From Vibrio sp. PID17_43 (GTDB lineage Bacteria; Pseudomonadota; Gammaproteobacteria; Enterobacterales; Vibrionaceae): a DNA stretch of 64,000 nt. Shown here in pieces: positions 28,953 through 39,215 of this stretch. The notes below the pieces were generated by a model. The model made no database searches. It was not told the origin of the DNA and saw nothing but the letters and a program-made list of their open reading frames with translations. The DNA is taken from the NCBI RefSeq assembly GCF_002608565.1, contig NZ_LIXM01000019.1:36113-100112 (forward strand), written 5' to 3'. The position numbers and the translations under genes were made by a program. Within the stretch, counting starts at the first letter, position 1. Each line of letters opens with the position of its first letter.

Positions 28953-28987
28953 GCCTCTTGATCCTTTGATCAAGAGGCTTTTTTATT
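28953..28987 (+). terminator. Terminator after the TDT transporter gene
   Basis: GCCTCTTGATC (28953-28963) and GATCAAGAGGC (28968-28978) form a perfect 11-bp stem with a CTTT loop and six T after it. Confidence 0.9.
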
Positions 28988-29127
28988 TAGCTTAAAAGAG
29001 GAGACGAATATGGAGAGTTTGAGCGACTTCTAACCTTTTGTTATTTGGGCTATCGAGATCGCTGCGGTATAAAACGAGGCTGTGCTAAGCTAGCGGTTAG
29101 TTTCCATTGGCGTTCGGTGCTTCCATT

Positions 29128-32100
29128 TTGTTTACTGTTTATCATTCCAATCAGGTCGATGTTCTCAAATCACTTCTTGTTGAACTGATTCGCATCAATC
29201 CATTAGAAAATCCATTCGAAAAAGAGCAGATCTTGGTACAGAGCCCAGGTATGTCTCAATGGTTGAAAATGGCATTAGCGAAAGAGTTCGGTGTTGCCGC
29301 CAATTTGGAGTTTCCGCTGCCAGCGACCTTCATTTGGGAGATGTTTACTCAAGTTTTGCCAGACGTGCCGAAACGAAGTGCGTTTAACAAAGAGGCAATG
29401 ACGTGGAAGTTGATGCATCTATTACCGGGTTTGCTAGGGGAGGAACCTTTTGCTCCGCTGGCGAGCTACTTACGAGACGACAGTGACCACTCCAAGTTGT
29501 ATCAATTGGCAGAGAAAATCGCCGATATTTTCGATGGCTACTTGGTGTACCGACCAGAATGGATAGCGAGTTGGGAAGCTGGGCAAACGGTACCTGAATT
29601 AGAAAACGAACACCCGTGGCAGCCGATTTTATGGCAAGCGCTGTACGATCACACCGTCACTCTGGGGCAATCGCCTTATCATCGTGCTAACTTGTATGAA
29701 CACTTCATTGATACGTTAGAAAACTTCAACGGTAGTTTTGACCACCTGCCGAAGCGTCTGTTTGTGTTTGGTATTTCTTCACTGCCACCGCGTTATATGG
29801 ATGCGCTTAAAGCCATCGGCGAACATATTGATGTCCATTTGATGTTCACCAACCCATGCCGTTACTACTGGGGGGAAGTGCGTGACCGTAAATTCCTTGC
29901 ACGTTTGGCGGCGAAGCACCGTCAGCACGTGGTGTGGCAGGAAGATCATTCTGAAGTGCAAGGTGAAAGTGAGCAACTCAAAGGTTCGCTTGAAGATAAC
30001 GTGATAGATGAACTGCACACTGATGTGGTGGGGAACAGTTTATTAGCTTCGATGGGGAAACTGGGACGTGACAACATGTATCTGTTGTCGCAACTCGAAT
30101 CCCATGAAATTGAGGCTTTTGTTGAGATCGAACGCGACAGTCTGCTCCATCAACTGCAAGCGGATATTCTTAATCTAGAAGAGCATCAAGACGACCAAAA
30201 AATCGATAGTAGCAGCCACAAACAAGTGGTGAGCTTGGGTGACAAGTCTCTGAGCTTGCACTCTTGCCACAGTCCGATGCGAGAAGTCGAAGTGCTACAC
30301 GACCAGTTATTGGCGATGTTTGACGCTGATCCAAACCTAAAGCCGCGTGATATCATCGTGATGGTGGCGGACATCAATGCTTACAGCCCTGCGATTCAAG
30401 CCGTATTTGGCAATGCGCCGGGTGAGCGATTTATTCCGTATTCGATTTCTGACCGAACCGCTGACCAAGAGAGCCCAATCTTGGCGGCCTTCATGCAACT
30501 GGTTAATTTACCCAATACGCGCTGCTTGGCTTCCGAACTATTAGAGTTGCTAGAAACGCCGGCCATTTTGACGCGTTTTGGCTTAAGTGAAGACGACTTT
30601 CTACAAGCGAAGCAATGGGTGGAAGAATCGGGTATTCGCTGGGGACTCGATGCCAACACGGGCAGCGAATTTGAACTGCCTGAAACGCGTCAAAACACGT
30701 GGCAGTTTGGTATTCAACGCATGCTACTGGGTTATGCGATGCCGGAATCGGCGGGCTTATTTAAAGCGCAAGAAGGCAGTTTATCGCCATACAATGAAGT
30801 GCAAGGTATGGGGGCTGAACTCGCTGGCAAACTGGCGCACTTTATCCAACAAATCAGTCAATATCGCCGCAAACTGTCGCATGTTCAGTCGATTGATGCT
30901 TGGCGTGAAACCTTGATCGCAATGCTGGATGACTTCTTCTCAGTGGAGTTAGAAGGCGAAATGGCATTGAAGTCGATTCGCGATACCTTAAGCCAGCTAA
31001 AAGAACAGCTTGCTGATGCCGCCTTTAATGACGCTTTGTCACCATCCATCATTAACCAATACCTGAAAAATAAACTGTCTGGCACCCGTGTTAGCCAGCG
31101 TTTCCTCGCTGGCCAAGTGAACTTCTGTACCCTGATGCCAATGCGCTCGATTCCATTTCGAGCGGTGTGTTTATTAGGCATGAATGATGGCGTATACCCG
31201 CGTTCTATGCCGCCAGAAGGTTTTGACTTAATGACGGGGCGAACCAAGCCAGGCGATCGTTCACGCCGAGACGATGACCGTTATCTGTTCCTCGAAGCAA
31301 TGCTTTCTGCTCAGCAAACACTGTACATCAGTTACGTAGGGCGTTCGATTCAAGACAACACGGAACGAGTGCCATCGGTACTGGTTTCTGAGTTAATGGA
31401 GTACTGTCAGCAGAATTACTGTTTGGCAGGCGATGAAAATCAGCCCGTTGATGAGTCCGGCGATAAGCTGTTAAAAGAGTTAGTGAATGTGCATGCCATG
31501 GTGCCATTCAGCCCAAGCGCATTTCAAGGTTCTCACTCAAGCTATGCCAAAGAGTGGATTCCTGCGGCATTGACCCAAAGCAGTCAATCGCAAGGTCATG
31601 CGCGCCGTGAGTTTAACCGTGCATTGGATGATTACTTGTTGGGCGCGACATTTCCCATCGAATTGGATTTGGTCGAGCTTCAACGTTTCTGGCGTTTGCC
31701 GGTTCAGTATTTCTTTAATCGTCGTTTGAAAGTGATGTTTGAGCCGCCTTTACCAGTGATGGAAGACGATGAGCCGTTTGTATTAGGCGGGTTAGAAAGT
31801 TATCAGATGCGCGGTGAACTGCTGACAACCCTGCTCGAAACCGCGCTTACTCAACCAGCGGCCAAAGCGGATGTGCTGAAGCATTTTATGAGTGAGCAAC
31901 GTGCTCAGGGCAAATTGCCAGTAGGAGCGTTTGGTGATATCGAGTTTGAAACCAACCGCGTGCAAGCGGAAGAGCTGGTGGATAAGTTGGCGTTTCTCTC
32001 TGGCGCGCCACAAGACGATTTAGAGATCGACCTTATCTTTGATGCGCTTTTTGATGAAAGTAGGGGGGAGGGTAAGAATATCCGCCTAACAGGTTGGCTC

Positions 32101-32616
32101 ACTCAATGCTATCAGTCCGGTTTGATTCGTTATCGAAGCGGGAAAATTCGTGCGCAAGATTACCTTGCGGCGTGGATTGATCACCTCGCGATGTCGGCTT
32201 CTGGCCATGTGAAGAAGACTCATATTATTGGTTACGACCGCAAGGAAGGTGCAGTTCATCTGATCTTCCCTGAAATGGCGGACGCTGCGCAAGCGAAACA
32301 ACGTCTTGCCGAATTGGTGCGTTTGTTTTTTGAAGGCATGACCAAGCCATTACCATACTTCCCGAAAACAGCACTGGCGTGTGTTGAAGCGGGCTTTAGT
32401 CGTGGCCATTGGGCGGACGATGAAGAGAAGTCACTCAAGAAAATGGCGGACGCTTTCAATGACAGCTACCTGAGCCCAGGTGAAGGCAATAACGCGTACA
32501 TCTCGCGTATTTGGCCTGCTTGGAACGATGAACTCGCAGCCGAAGTTCGCATGTTGACGGCGTTGGTTTTGCAAGGTGCAAGATTGGCGACAAAAGATGC
32601 TTCAGATGATAACTAA
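29128..32616 (+). CDS. recC: Exonuclease V gamma subunit RecC
   Basis: RecC is the Chi-recognising scaffold of the RecBCD double-strand-break repair complex. The product of about 1162 residues starts like E. coli RecC (MFTVYHSNQVDVLKSLL) and contains QSPGMSQWLKMALAKEFGVAANLEFPLPATFIWEMF-type sequence at about residues 40-75 and the LLGMNDGVYPR block near 685. The start is uncertain: the homology start is a TTG at 29128, another in-frame TTG lies at 29107, and no ATG is available nearby. recB follows after 338 bases; the protease gene ptrA found between recC and recB in E. coli is absent. Confidence 0.95.
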   Translation: MFTVYHSNQVDVLKSLLVELIRINPLENPFEKEQILVQSPGMSQWLKMALAKEFGVAANLEFPLPATFIWEMFTQVLPDVPKRSAFNKEAMTWKLMHLLPGLLGEEPFAPLASYLRDDSDHSKLYQLAEKIADIFDGYLVYRPEWIASWEAGQTVPELENEHPWQPILWQALYDHTVTLGQSPYHRANLYEHFIDTLENFNGSFDHLPKRLFVFGISSLPPRYMDALKAIGEHIDVHLMFTNPCRYYWGEVRDRKFLARLAAKHRQHVVWQEDHSEVQGESEQLKGSLEDNVIDELHTDVVGNSLLASMGKLGRDNMYLLSQLESHEIEAFVEIERDSLLHQLQADILNLEEHQDDQKIDSSSHKQVVSLGDKSLSLHSCHSPMREVEVLHDQLLAMFDADPNLKPRDIIVMVADINAYSPAIQAVFGNAPGERFIPYSISDRTADQESPILAAFMQLVNLPNTRCLASELLELLETPAILTRFGLSEDDFLQAKQWVEESGIRWGLDANTGSEFELPETRQNTWQFGIQRMLLGYAMPESAGLFKAQEGSLSPYNEVQGMGAELAGKLAHFIQQISQYRRKLSHVQSIDAWRETLIAMLDDFFSVELEGEMALKSIRDTLSQLKEQLADAAFNDALSPSIINQYLKNKLSGTRVSQRFLAGQVNFCTLMPMRSIPFRAVCLLGMNDGVYPRSMPPEGFDLMTGRTKPGDRSRRDDDRYLFLEAMLSAQQTLYISYVGRSIQDNTERVPSVLVSELMEYCQQNYCLAGDENQPVDESGDKLLKELVNVHAMVPFSPSAFQGSHSSYAKEWIPAALTQSSQSQGHARREFNRALDDYLLGATFPIELDLVELQRFWRLPVQYFFNRRLKVMFEPPLPVMEDDEPFVLGGLESYQMRGELLTTLLETALTQPAAKADVLKHFMSEQRAQGKLPVGAFGDIEFETNRVQAEELVDKLAFLSGAPQDDLEIDLIFDALFDESRGEGKNIRLTGWLTQCYQSGLIRYRSGKIRAQDYLAAWIDHLAMSASGHVKKTHIIGYDRKEGAVHLIFPEMADAAQAKQRLAELVRLFFEGMTKPLPYFPKTALACVEAGFSRGHWADDEEKSLKKMADAFNDSYLSPGEGNNAYISRIWPAWNDELAAEVRMLTALVLQGARLATKDASDDN

Positions 32617-32954
32617 GTTGGAATGCTTGGGGATGGGAAAGAGTAGAGTGGCCGCCAGAAAATCATTATTTTGTGTAGGGCGTTCGCTGTACGGCCACAA
32701 GGTCAGAGGGACCATGATTCTTTTGAGTATCACCGCCAGAAAGGCTTGGCTTATCTCGTGAGGCGAATATTAACGGTACTCCATCATGATAACCGTGAGT
32801 GAGATCGCACAAAAGTCTAAATATTCCAAACTGTTAGACATATAAATAGAAAAATTAACGATAGATCACAATATAGGACGAGTTGATCTTTAGAGATGAC
32901 TTAACCTCTGAAGCTCAAGACGTCCTTGTCAAAAATCCGGAGAGATTCAGCGTT
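32617..32954. other. Intergenic region between recC and recB
   Basis: This 338-base stretch has no convincing gene. It contains an inverted repeat GTCTAA (32815-32820) / TTAGAC (32834-32839) followed by an AT-rich tract, which may belong to a recB promoter. An in-frame TTG at 32883 extends the recB frame but has no homology support. Confidence 0.5.
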
Positions 32955-35900
32955 ATGGCGCAAATGTCAGTAGCAGCACCACTGCAAACCATGACTTTTC
33001 CATTGCATGGGGCAAGGTTAATCGAAGCATCCGCAGGTACAGGGAAAACCTTTACTATTGCGGGTTTGTACCTGCGTCTCTTATTGGGACATGGCAGTAT
33101 AGAAACCAAGCACCGCGTTCCATTAACGGTGGACCAAATTCTGGTGGTGACCTTTACCGAAGCGGCGACAGCCGAGCTACGCGATCGTATTCGTGCTCGA
33201 ATTCACGATGCGAGGATCGCATTCGCTCGAGGTCAAAGCAGTGATCCGGTGATCAAACCACTGCTAGAAGCCATTGATGATCACAAGCAAGCGACAGCGA
33301 TCTTGTTGCAAGCGGAGCGTCAAATGGATGAAGCCGCGGTCTACACCATCCACGGTTTCTGCCAACGCATGCTAACGCAAAACGCTTTTGAATCGGGCAG
33401 CCGCTTTGAGAATGAATTTGTGACGGACGAGAGCCACCTAAAAGCTCAAGTGGTGGCGGACTACTGGCGTCGTAATTTTTACCCATTACCATTTGCTTTG
33501 GCTGGCGAAGTGCGTCAACTATGGGGTTCGCCATCGGAGTTGCTTTATGACATCGGTAACTACTTAACAGGCGCACCATTGAGCTTGTCTGTGCCTGCAA
33601 TGCAGGGCAGTCTCGCAGATTTGCACGAGCAAAACTTAAAACAAATAGATGCATTGAAAACCCAATGGCGTGATAGCCAAGAGGATTTCTTAGCGTTGAT
33701 CTCAGGTTCAGATGTCAATAAACGCAGTTACACCAAGAAATCGCTGCCAACTTGGTTAGAGGCCGTTAACGTTTGGGCGGCAACAGAAACGACGGGGTAT
33801 GACTATCCAGACAAACTGGAAAAATTTGCGCAGAATGTGCTGCTTGAGAAAACCCCGAAAGGCACCGCGCCGCAGCATCCGGTGTTTGAGGACATTGAAG
33901 CCTTTCTAGCTACCCCAATTAGCCTTAAAGCACCACTATTAGCGCATGCGATTGAGCATTGTCGTGAGATGCTGGCGAAGGCAAAAAATCAGAAGCAATG
34001 GCTGTCGTTTGATGACTTGCTGACCCAGTTATCGGCGTCGATTGATACCGATGAAACCGCACTGCTGAAAGAGCGCATTCGTACGCTTTACCCTGTTGCG
34101 ATGATCGATGAATTCCAAGATACCGACCCACTGCAATACAGTATTTTTAGCCGTATTTACCTAGATAACCCAGAGTGCGGTCTGTTTATGATCGGTGACC
34201 CGAAACAGGCGATTTATGGTTTCCGTGGTGCAGACATCTTTACCTACATCAAGGCGCGCAATCAAGTTAGTGCTCACTACACGTTAGGCACTAACTGGCG
34301 CTCGAGTGCGGAGATGGTGTCGGCGGTAAACCAGATTTTTGAGTTGCCAGATAGCCCGTTTATTTACGATTCGGACATTCCATTTCTACCAGTGAGTTAC
34401 AGCCCTAGTGCGGATAAACGCATTTGGACCATGGGTGGGCAAAAGCAACCTGCGCTGACGTATTGGCTGCAAGAAGCCGAAGATAAACCACTGGCAAAAG
34501 GTGAATACCTGACTGCGATGGCAGAGGCGACAGCAAGCCAAATTCAAACCATTTTGACCTCGGCGCAACAAGGCCAAGCGTGTCTTGTTAATGGCGAGAA
34601 GCAAAAGCCTGTTAAAGCGGGTGACATTGCGGTTTTGGTGCGAACCGGTAGCGAAGGTCGCATGGTCAAACAAGCGTTGGCAGACCAAGGCATTGCCAGC
34701 GTTTACTTATCTAACCGAGATAGCGTATTTACCAGTACAGTCGCGCAAGATTTACAACGCTTGTTGCAAGCAGTGCTGGCGGCAGAAAACGATAGAGCAT
34801 TGCGTGCCAGCTTAGCGTCAGAGTTGTTTGCGCTGGATGCAGCAAGTTTAGATGCCCTCAACAACGATGAAACCGTGTGGGAAAACGCGGTCAATGAGTT
34901 TAAAGAATACCGCAAGCTTTGGGTGCAACGCGGTGTATTGCCAATGCTGCGAGCGGTGATCAGCAAACGTCATATAGCAGAACGTTTGCTGGAAGAAGGT
35001 TCGAGTTCACAAGGTGAAAATGGTGAGCGAGTACTTACCGATTTGATGCACATCGGTGAACTACTACAGCAGGCGAGTAACGAACTAGACAGCGACCACG
35101 GCTTGCTGCGTTGGTTGGCACAATCCATCAGCGATGCACAGCATGGTCTTGGTGGCAGCGATGACCAAATTCAGCGCTTGGAATCGGAACGTAACTTGGT
35201 GCAAATCGTCACCATTCACAAATCCAAAGGCTTGGAATATGACTTGGTATTTCTGCCATTTGTGTTTGGCTACCGCGAGGCGAGCGAAGCTAAATACTAC
35301 GATGCTGAGAACGATCGGACGGTCCTGGATATCACGAGCAATGATGCGTCGTTAAAACAGGCAGATAAAGAACGCCTTGCTGAAGATTTGCGTCTTATCT
35401 ATGTCGCGTTAACGCGCGCCGTGTATGCCTGTTTCATTGGAGCTTCGCCACTGCGTAATGGTCGCTCAACCAAAGAACCAACCGGTGTGCATCAAAGTGC
35501 GATTGGTTACTTGGTGCAAAATGGCCAAGAGGGGGGCATCAACGACTTATTTCTTGGCCTTAAAAAGCAGCAAGAGAGCCTCGACAGCGTGGTGATTTGC
35601 GATCCTCCGAAACAGCATGACGAAATGTATGTGGCGGAACAAGCGGAGTTGGCAGAACTCACCGCCAAAGAGCTGCAAAATTCAATTGATAGAAATTGGC
35701 GTATCACCAGTTACTCGGGCTTGGTCAAGCAAGGCTCTCACCATGCTGAACATGACGCAATGATTGAAATCACCGGCTTTGATATCGATTCTTCAGAAGA
35801 GCAAGATGAAGCGGAATTGGTTGAGCCAGAACGTTCTATCTTCAACTTCCCTCGTGGCGCACGTCCGGGTACTTTCCTGCACAGCTTATTTGAGGAAATT

Positions 35901-36593
35901 GAGTTCACTCAGTCAGCGACGACGGAAGAGAACACCCAAATCATTCTCGGCTTGATGGAAAGCGAACAGCTTGATGAAGAATGGCTGCCAATCCTGCAAC
36001 AGTTGATTGATACCGTGCTGGCGACGCCACTGGATAGCAAAACGCTGCTGCTCAATCAAAAAGGTCCGGCGCAACGTTTGGTCGAGATGGAGTTCTTACT
36101 GCCGATTGAAGTGCTGTCTGCGCCAGCATTGAACCGCGTGATTCAACGCCATGATCCGCTGTCTGCTAAAGCGGGCGATCTGGGTTTCCAAACTGTGCAA
36201 GGCATGCTGAAAGGCTTTATTGATTTGGTGTTCGAGCACCAAGGAAAATACTACGTTCTCGACTGGAAATCGAACCATTTGGGGGACGATGTGCTCAACT
36301 ATCATGGTGATGCGTTAAAGTCGGCTATGGCGGATCATCGCTACGATCTGCAATACCAAATCTACGCCTTGGCGCTGCATCGTTTCTTACGCAGTAGGCT
36401 ACCAAATTATGATTACCAACAGCACTTTGGCGGCGTTTATTACCTGTTCTTACGTGGTATGGATGGGCAAAGTGAACACGGCATTTTTTCTGCTAAACCA
36501 AGCTTCGAATTTTTACAAGAGATGGATCATTTGATTGATGGTCAAGTACTGGATACGCGATCGAGTGAATCGGGTCAGATGGAGTTAATTTGA
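32955..36593 (+). CDS. recB: Exonuclease V beta subunit RecB
   Basis: RecB is the 3'-5' helicase and sole nuclease of RecBCD. The product is about 1212 residues. The Walker A motif ASAGTGKT ends at Lys31-Thr32, helicase motif II is seen in VAMIDEFQDTDPLQ, and motif VI in LRLIYVALTRA. The C-terminal nuclease motif VLDWKSNHLG places the catalytic aspartate at about residue 1103 and lysine at 1105. I prefer the ATG at 32955, which has GGAGAG 10 bases upstream. The stop overlaps the recD start by one base. Confidence 0.96.
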   Translation: MAQMSVAAPLQTMTFPLHGARLIEASAGTGKTFTIAGLYLRLLLGHGSIETKHRVPLTVDQILVVTFTEAATAELRDRIRARIHDARIAFARGQSSDPVIKPLLEAIDDHKQATAILLQAERQMDEAAVYTIHGFCQRMLTQNAFESGSRFENEFVTDESHLKAQVVADYWRRNFYPLPFALAGEVRQLWGSPSELLYDIGNYLTGAPLSLSVPAMQGSLADLHEQNLKQIDALKTQWRDSQEDFLALISGSDVNKRSYTKKSLPTWLEAVNVWAATETTGYDYPDKLEKFAQNVLLEKTPKGTAPQHPVFEDIEAFLATPISLKAPLLAHAIEHCREMLAKAKNQKQWLSFDDLLTQLSASIDTDETALLKERIRTLYPVAMIDEFQDTDPLQYSIFSRIYLDNPECGLFMIGDPKQAIYGFRGADIFTYIKARNQVSAHYTLGTNWRSSAEMVSAVNQIFELPDSPFIYDSDIPFLPVSYSPSADKRIWTMGGQKQPALTYWLQEAEDKPLAKGEYLTAMAEATASQIQTILTSAQQGQACLVNGEKQKPVKAGDIAVLVRTGSEGRMVKQALADQGIASVYLSNRDSVFTSTVAQDLQRLLQAVLAAENDRALRASLASELFALDAASLDALNNDETVWENAVNEFKEYRKLWVQRGVLPMLRAVISKRHIAERLLEEGSSSQGENGERVLTDLMHIGELLQQASNELDSDHGLLRWLAQSISDAQHGLGGSDDQIQRLESERNLVQIVTIHKSKGLEYDLVFLPFVFGYREASEAKYYDAENDRTVLDITSNDASLKQADKERLAEDLRLIYVALTRAVYACFIGASPLRNGRSTKEPTGVHQSAIGYLVQNGQEGGINDLFLGLKKQQESLDSVVICDPPKQHDEMYVAEQAELAELTAKELQNSIDRNWRITSYSGLVKQGSHHAEHDAMIEITGFDIDSSEEQDEAELVEPERSIFNFPRGARPGTFLHSLFEEIEFTQSATTEENTQIILGLMESEQLDEEWLPILQQLIDTVLATPLDSKTLLLNQKGPAQRLVEMEFLLPIEVLSAPALNRVIQRHDPLSAKAGDLGFQTVQGMLKGFIDLVFEHQGKYYVLDWKSNHLGDDVLNYHGDALKSAMADHRYDLQYQIYALALHRFLRSRLPNYDYQQHFGGVYYLFLRGMDGQSEHGIFSAKPSFEFLQEMDHLIDGQVLDTRSSESGQMELI

Positions 36594-38740
36594 TGAAAAC
36601 CAATGATCTTCTTTCTGAGCAAAACAGCGTAATGGCAACGTTAGAGCTAGTGGCAACCTTAGAGTCACTAGCAAGTAAGGGAGCGATTCGCCAATTGGAC
36701 TACCAGTTCGCGCGCTTTATTTATTCGCAAGCAAACAGCCAAGAGTTGGCGTTTATTACTGGCGTGGTCAGCAGTGAGTTAGGCAAAGGACACATCTGTT
36801 TGCCCCTTTTTGATCATCAAGGCCAGCCGGTTGATCTTGCTAGCAAACTCGGTTTGTTTGGTGAATCGGCTTTAGTGCTAAATGCCCAGTTACAAGGCAT
36901 TGATTGGGTTAAGCTTCTACAGAACTCACCATTGGTTGGTGCACATGGTGAGGCGCTGCCAATGATGTTTGATGGCGAACGTTTGTATCTACACCGTTAC
37001 TGGCATTACGAAGTGACGCTAGCAGGCAAACTCCATCAATTAAGTGCGATAGTGAATCTGCAACCGCAAGAATTTGCACGTTTGTCTGAGCTGTTAAATC
37101 ACTTGTTCGCTCGTCAGTATCATTTCCTGTTCAATGCATTAGCGAAAGCTGCGGAGACGGGAACCAGCAACCAAGTGCTACGTCAGCAGTTAGTGTGTGA
37201 CCATTTGGATGTGGTCACCATGGATAGTTTAGATTGGGCTGCCATTGATGCGGCGGTCAGCCAAACGAAGCAAGTTCACGACCTGCAAGTGTTGGATGCG
37301 CTCGTACCATTATCGGCTTGTGTCAACTGGCAGAAGGTCGCTGCGGCTGTGGCACTCACGCGTCGCTTTGCGGTGATCTCGGGTGGTCCGGGCACGGGTA
37401 AAACTACCACAGTAACCAAACTGCTTGCTGCGTTGATTGAACAAGCAGGGCAGGAGAAGAACCTCACCATCAAGCTGGTGGCACCGACAGGTAAAGCCGC
37501 GGCACGTTTGACCGAATCCATCGGTAAAGCGATACAAGAACTACCGGTTGGGACTGAGCTCAAAGCAAAAATTCCAACCGAGTCGAGTACATTGCATCGT
37601 CTGTTAGGCGCAATCCCGAACAGCGTTGAGTTTCGTCACAACAAGCAAAATCCATTACATCTCGATATTTTAGTCGTGGACGAAGCCTCCATGGTCGACT
37701 TGCCGATGATGTATAAAGTCGTGGATGCGCTGCCAAAGCACGCTCGCTTGATTCTGCTCGGTGATAAAGATCAGTTGGCATCGGTAGAAGCCGGCGCGGT
37801 TCTGGGGGATATTTGCTCGTTCCATGCTTTCGGTTTTGGTAAAGAACAAGCGTCAGCGGTCTCCAAACTGACGGGGTTCGACACCTTAGCGTACAGCACC
37901 AACAACAATGCTTCGATTGCGGATAGCTTGTGTATGCTGCAAAAGAGTTACCGATTTGATGCCCGTTCTGGTATCGGTCAGTTAGCGAAAGCGGTTAACG
38001 CCGGCTCAGCGGCAAAAGTGGATGATGTTTGGAATCGCGATTTTGCTGATATCGAACATTTCGCGCTGAGTAGTCAAAACTACAACCAGATGTTGCAAAC
38101 CTTGGTTGCAGAATACGGTCGTTATTTGAAGCGTATCGGGCAGCAAGAGGTGAACTCGCAAACGGGTGAGCCAGAAACCCAGACGCACAAAGCCAAAGCA
38201 GTACTAGATACCTTTAATCAATGCCGATTGCTGTGTGCGATTCGTGAAGGTGATTTTGGTGTGACAGGTTTAAATCAACGCATCGAAAAAGCACTAGCCG
38301 CGCGTAAGTTAATCCAAACTCAAGATGAGCTTTGGTATCACGGTAGGCCAGTTATGGTCACGCGTAACGACCACGGCTTAGGGTTGTATAACGGTGATAT
38401 CGGCATTTGTATGCGAGATGACAGCGAAAGTGAACCACGCTTGAAAGTGTTCTTTGAGTTGCCCGATGGCAGCGTTAAGTCTGTGCTACCGAGCCGAGTC
38501 CCTGAACATGAAACTGCGTACGCGATGACCATCCACAAATCACAGGGCAGTGAGTTCGAGTATACGCTGATGATCTTACCGCCGGATTTCAGTCCAATCC
38601 TTACTCGTGAGCTGATCTACACAGGTATAACCCGTGCTAAGAAGCGTCTCGCGATGTATGCGGAGATGAATGTACTCAAGCGTGGCATCAAAGTGAAAAC
38701 CACTCGAGCCAGTGGGTTAGTGTCACGCTTAACCAGTTAA
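36593..38740 (+). CDS. recD: Exonuclease V alpha subunit RecD
   Basis: RecD is the fast 5'-3' helicase of RecBCD. The 715-residue protein has the Walker A motif SGGPGTGKTTT (Lys270), the DEAxQ-type motif II in LVVDEASMVDLPMM, and motif VI in YAMTIHKSQGSEFE and LIYTGITRAKK. The recB TGA and the recD ATG share one base (36593), so translation is coupled. The N-terminal 200 residues, which bind RecC, are family-like but poorly conserved. Confidence 0.96.
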   Translation: MKTNDLLSEQNSVMATLELVATLESLASKGAIRQLDYQFARFIYSQANSQELAFITGVVSSELGKGHICLPLFDHQGQPVDLASKLGLFGESALVLNAQLQGIDWVKLLQNSPLVGAHGEALPMMFDGERLYLHRYWHYEVTLAGKLHQLSAIVNLQPQEFARLSELLNHLFARQYHFLFNALAKAAETGTSNQVLRQQLVCDHLDVVTMDSLDWAAIDAAVSQTKQVHDLQVLDALVPLSACVNWQKVAAAVALTRRFAVISGGPGTGKTTTVTKLLAALIEQAGQEKNLTIKLVAPTGKAAARLTESIGKAIQELPVGTELKAKIPTESSTLHRLLGAIPNSVEFRHNKQNPLHLDILVVDEASMVDLPMMYKVVDALPKHARLILLGDKDQLASVEAGAVLGDICSFHAFGFGKEQASAVSKLTGFDTLAYSTNNNASIADSLCMLQKSYRFDARSGIGQLAKAVNAGSAAKVDDVWNRDFADIEHFALSSQNYNQMLQTLVAEYGRYLKRIGQQEVNSQTGEPETQTHKAKAVLDTFNQCRLLCAIREGDFGVTGLNQRIEKALAARKLIQTQDELWYHGRPVMVTRNDHGLGLYNGDIGICMRDDSESEPRLKVFFELPDGSVKSVLPSRVPEHETAYAMTIHKSQGSEFEYTLMILPPDFSPILTRELIYTGITRAKKRLAMYAEMNVLKRGIKVKTTRASGLVSRLTS

Positions 38741-38743
38741 TCA

Positions 38744-38774
38744 AAAAGACCGAGCGCAATGCTCGGTCTTTCTT
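38744..38774. terminator. Bidirectional terminator after recD
   Basis: GACCGAGC (38748-38755) and GCTCGGTC (38761-38768) pair over a 5-base loop; A-tract on the left and TTTCTTT on the right. The minus strand copy would serve the small gene that ends at 38774. Confidence 0.85.
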
Positions 38775-38983
38775 TAATCATTCTGAGTAAACGCGTTGGT
38801 AAAAGACACGCGATGAATTTTATATTGATGTTGGTAAGTGAGAATAAAATCTTTAATGGCATCGTTGACTGGAAATACACAGTGAACGTGCAGCCCTTCT
38901 AGAAAGTGGTTATCTGCCATATCCCAGAAGCTTTGCAGTGAATTGCAAACAATAGTTCTCATAACAGTGCTCATCATATTCAT
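38774..38983 (-). CDS. Small conserved-looking protein, unknown function
   Basis: A frame of up to 69 codons reads MRTIVCNSLQSFWDMADNHF and continues with balanced, protein-like composition (LEGLHVHCVFPVNDAIKDFI). Four in-frame ATG codons compete as start (38983, 38977, 38974, 38962); none has a strong ribosome site. The stop lies exactly at a bidirectional terminator, which argues for a real transcript in this direction. I do not recognise a family. Confidence 0.5.
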   Translation of the reverse strand: MNMMSTVMRTIVCNSLQSFWDMADNHFLEGLHVHCVFPVNDAIKDFILTYQHQYKIHRVSFTNAFTQND

Positions 38984-39215
38984 TGTAAGAGTAACAACTG
39001 TCCTTGATGTGTTATGCCGAGCAAGTTTCAGTGTTCGGCACTTTAGGGTGAGAGTTATTCACCTAGATCCATTTTTGGATTGATTAAAAGTCAACCGTTG
39101 AAGCGCGAAGTGTAGCCAATAGCATGCATATTGAAAAGGTTGGTTTGCGACCAATTTTAATGTAAAGCATTGCATAATTATTTCTAAGCTAAATGGCTAG
39201 GTTTTATGCATAACG

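Noticed and set aside
32576..32761. 61-codon frame after recC
   Set aside because: It begins inside recC in another frame and shows no family features; the region is treated as intergenic.
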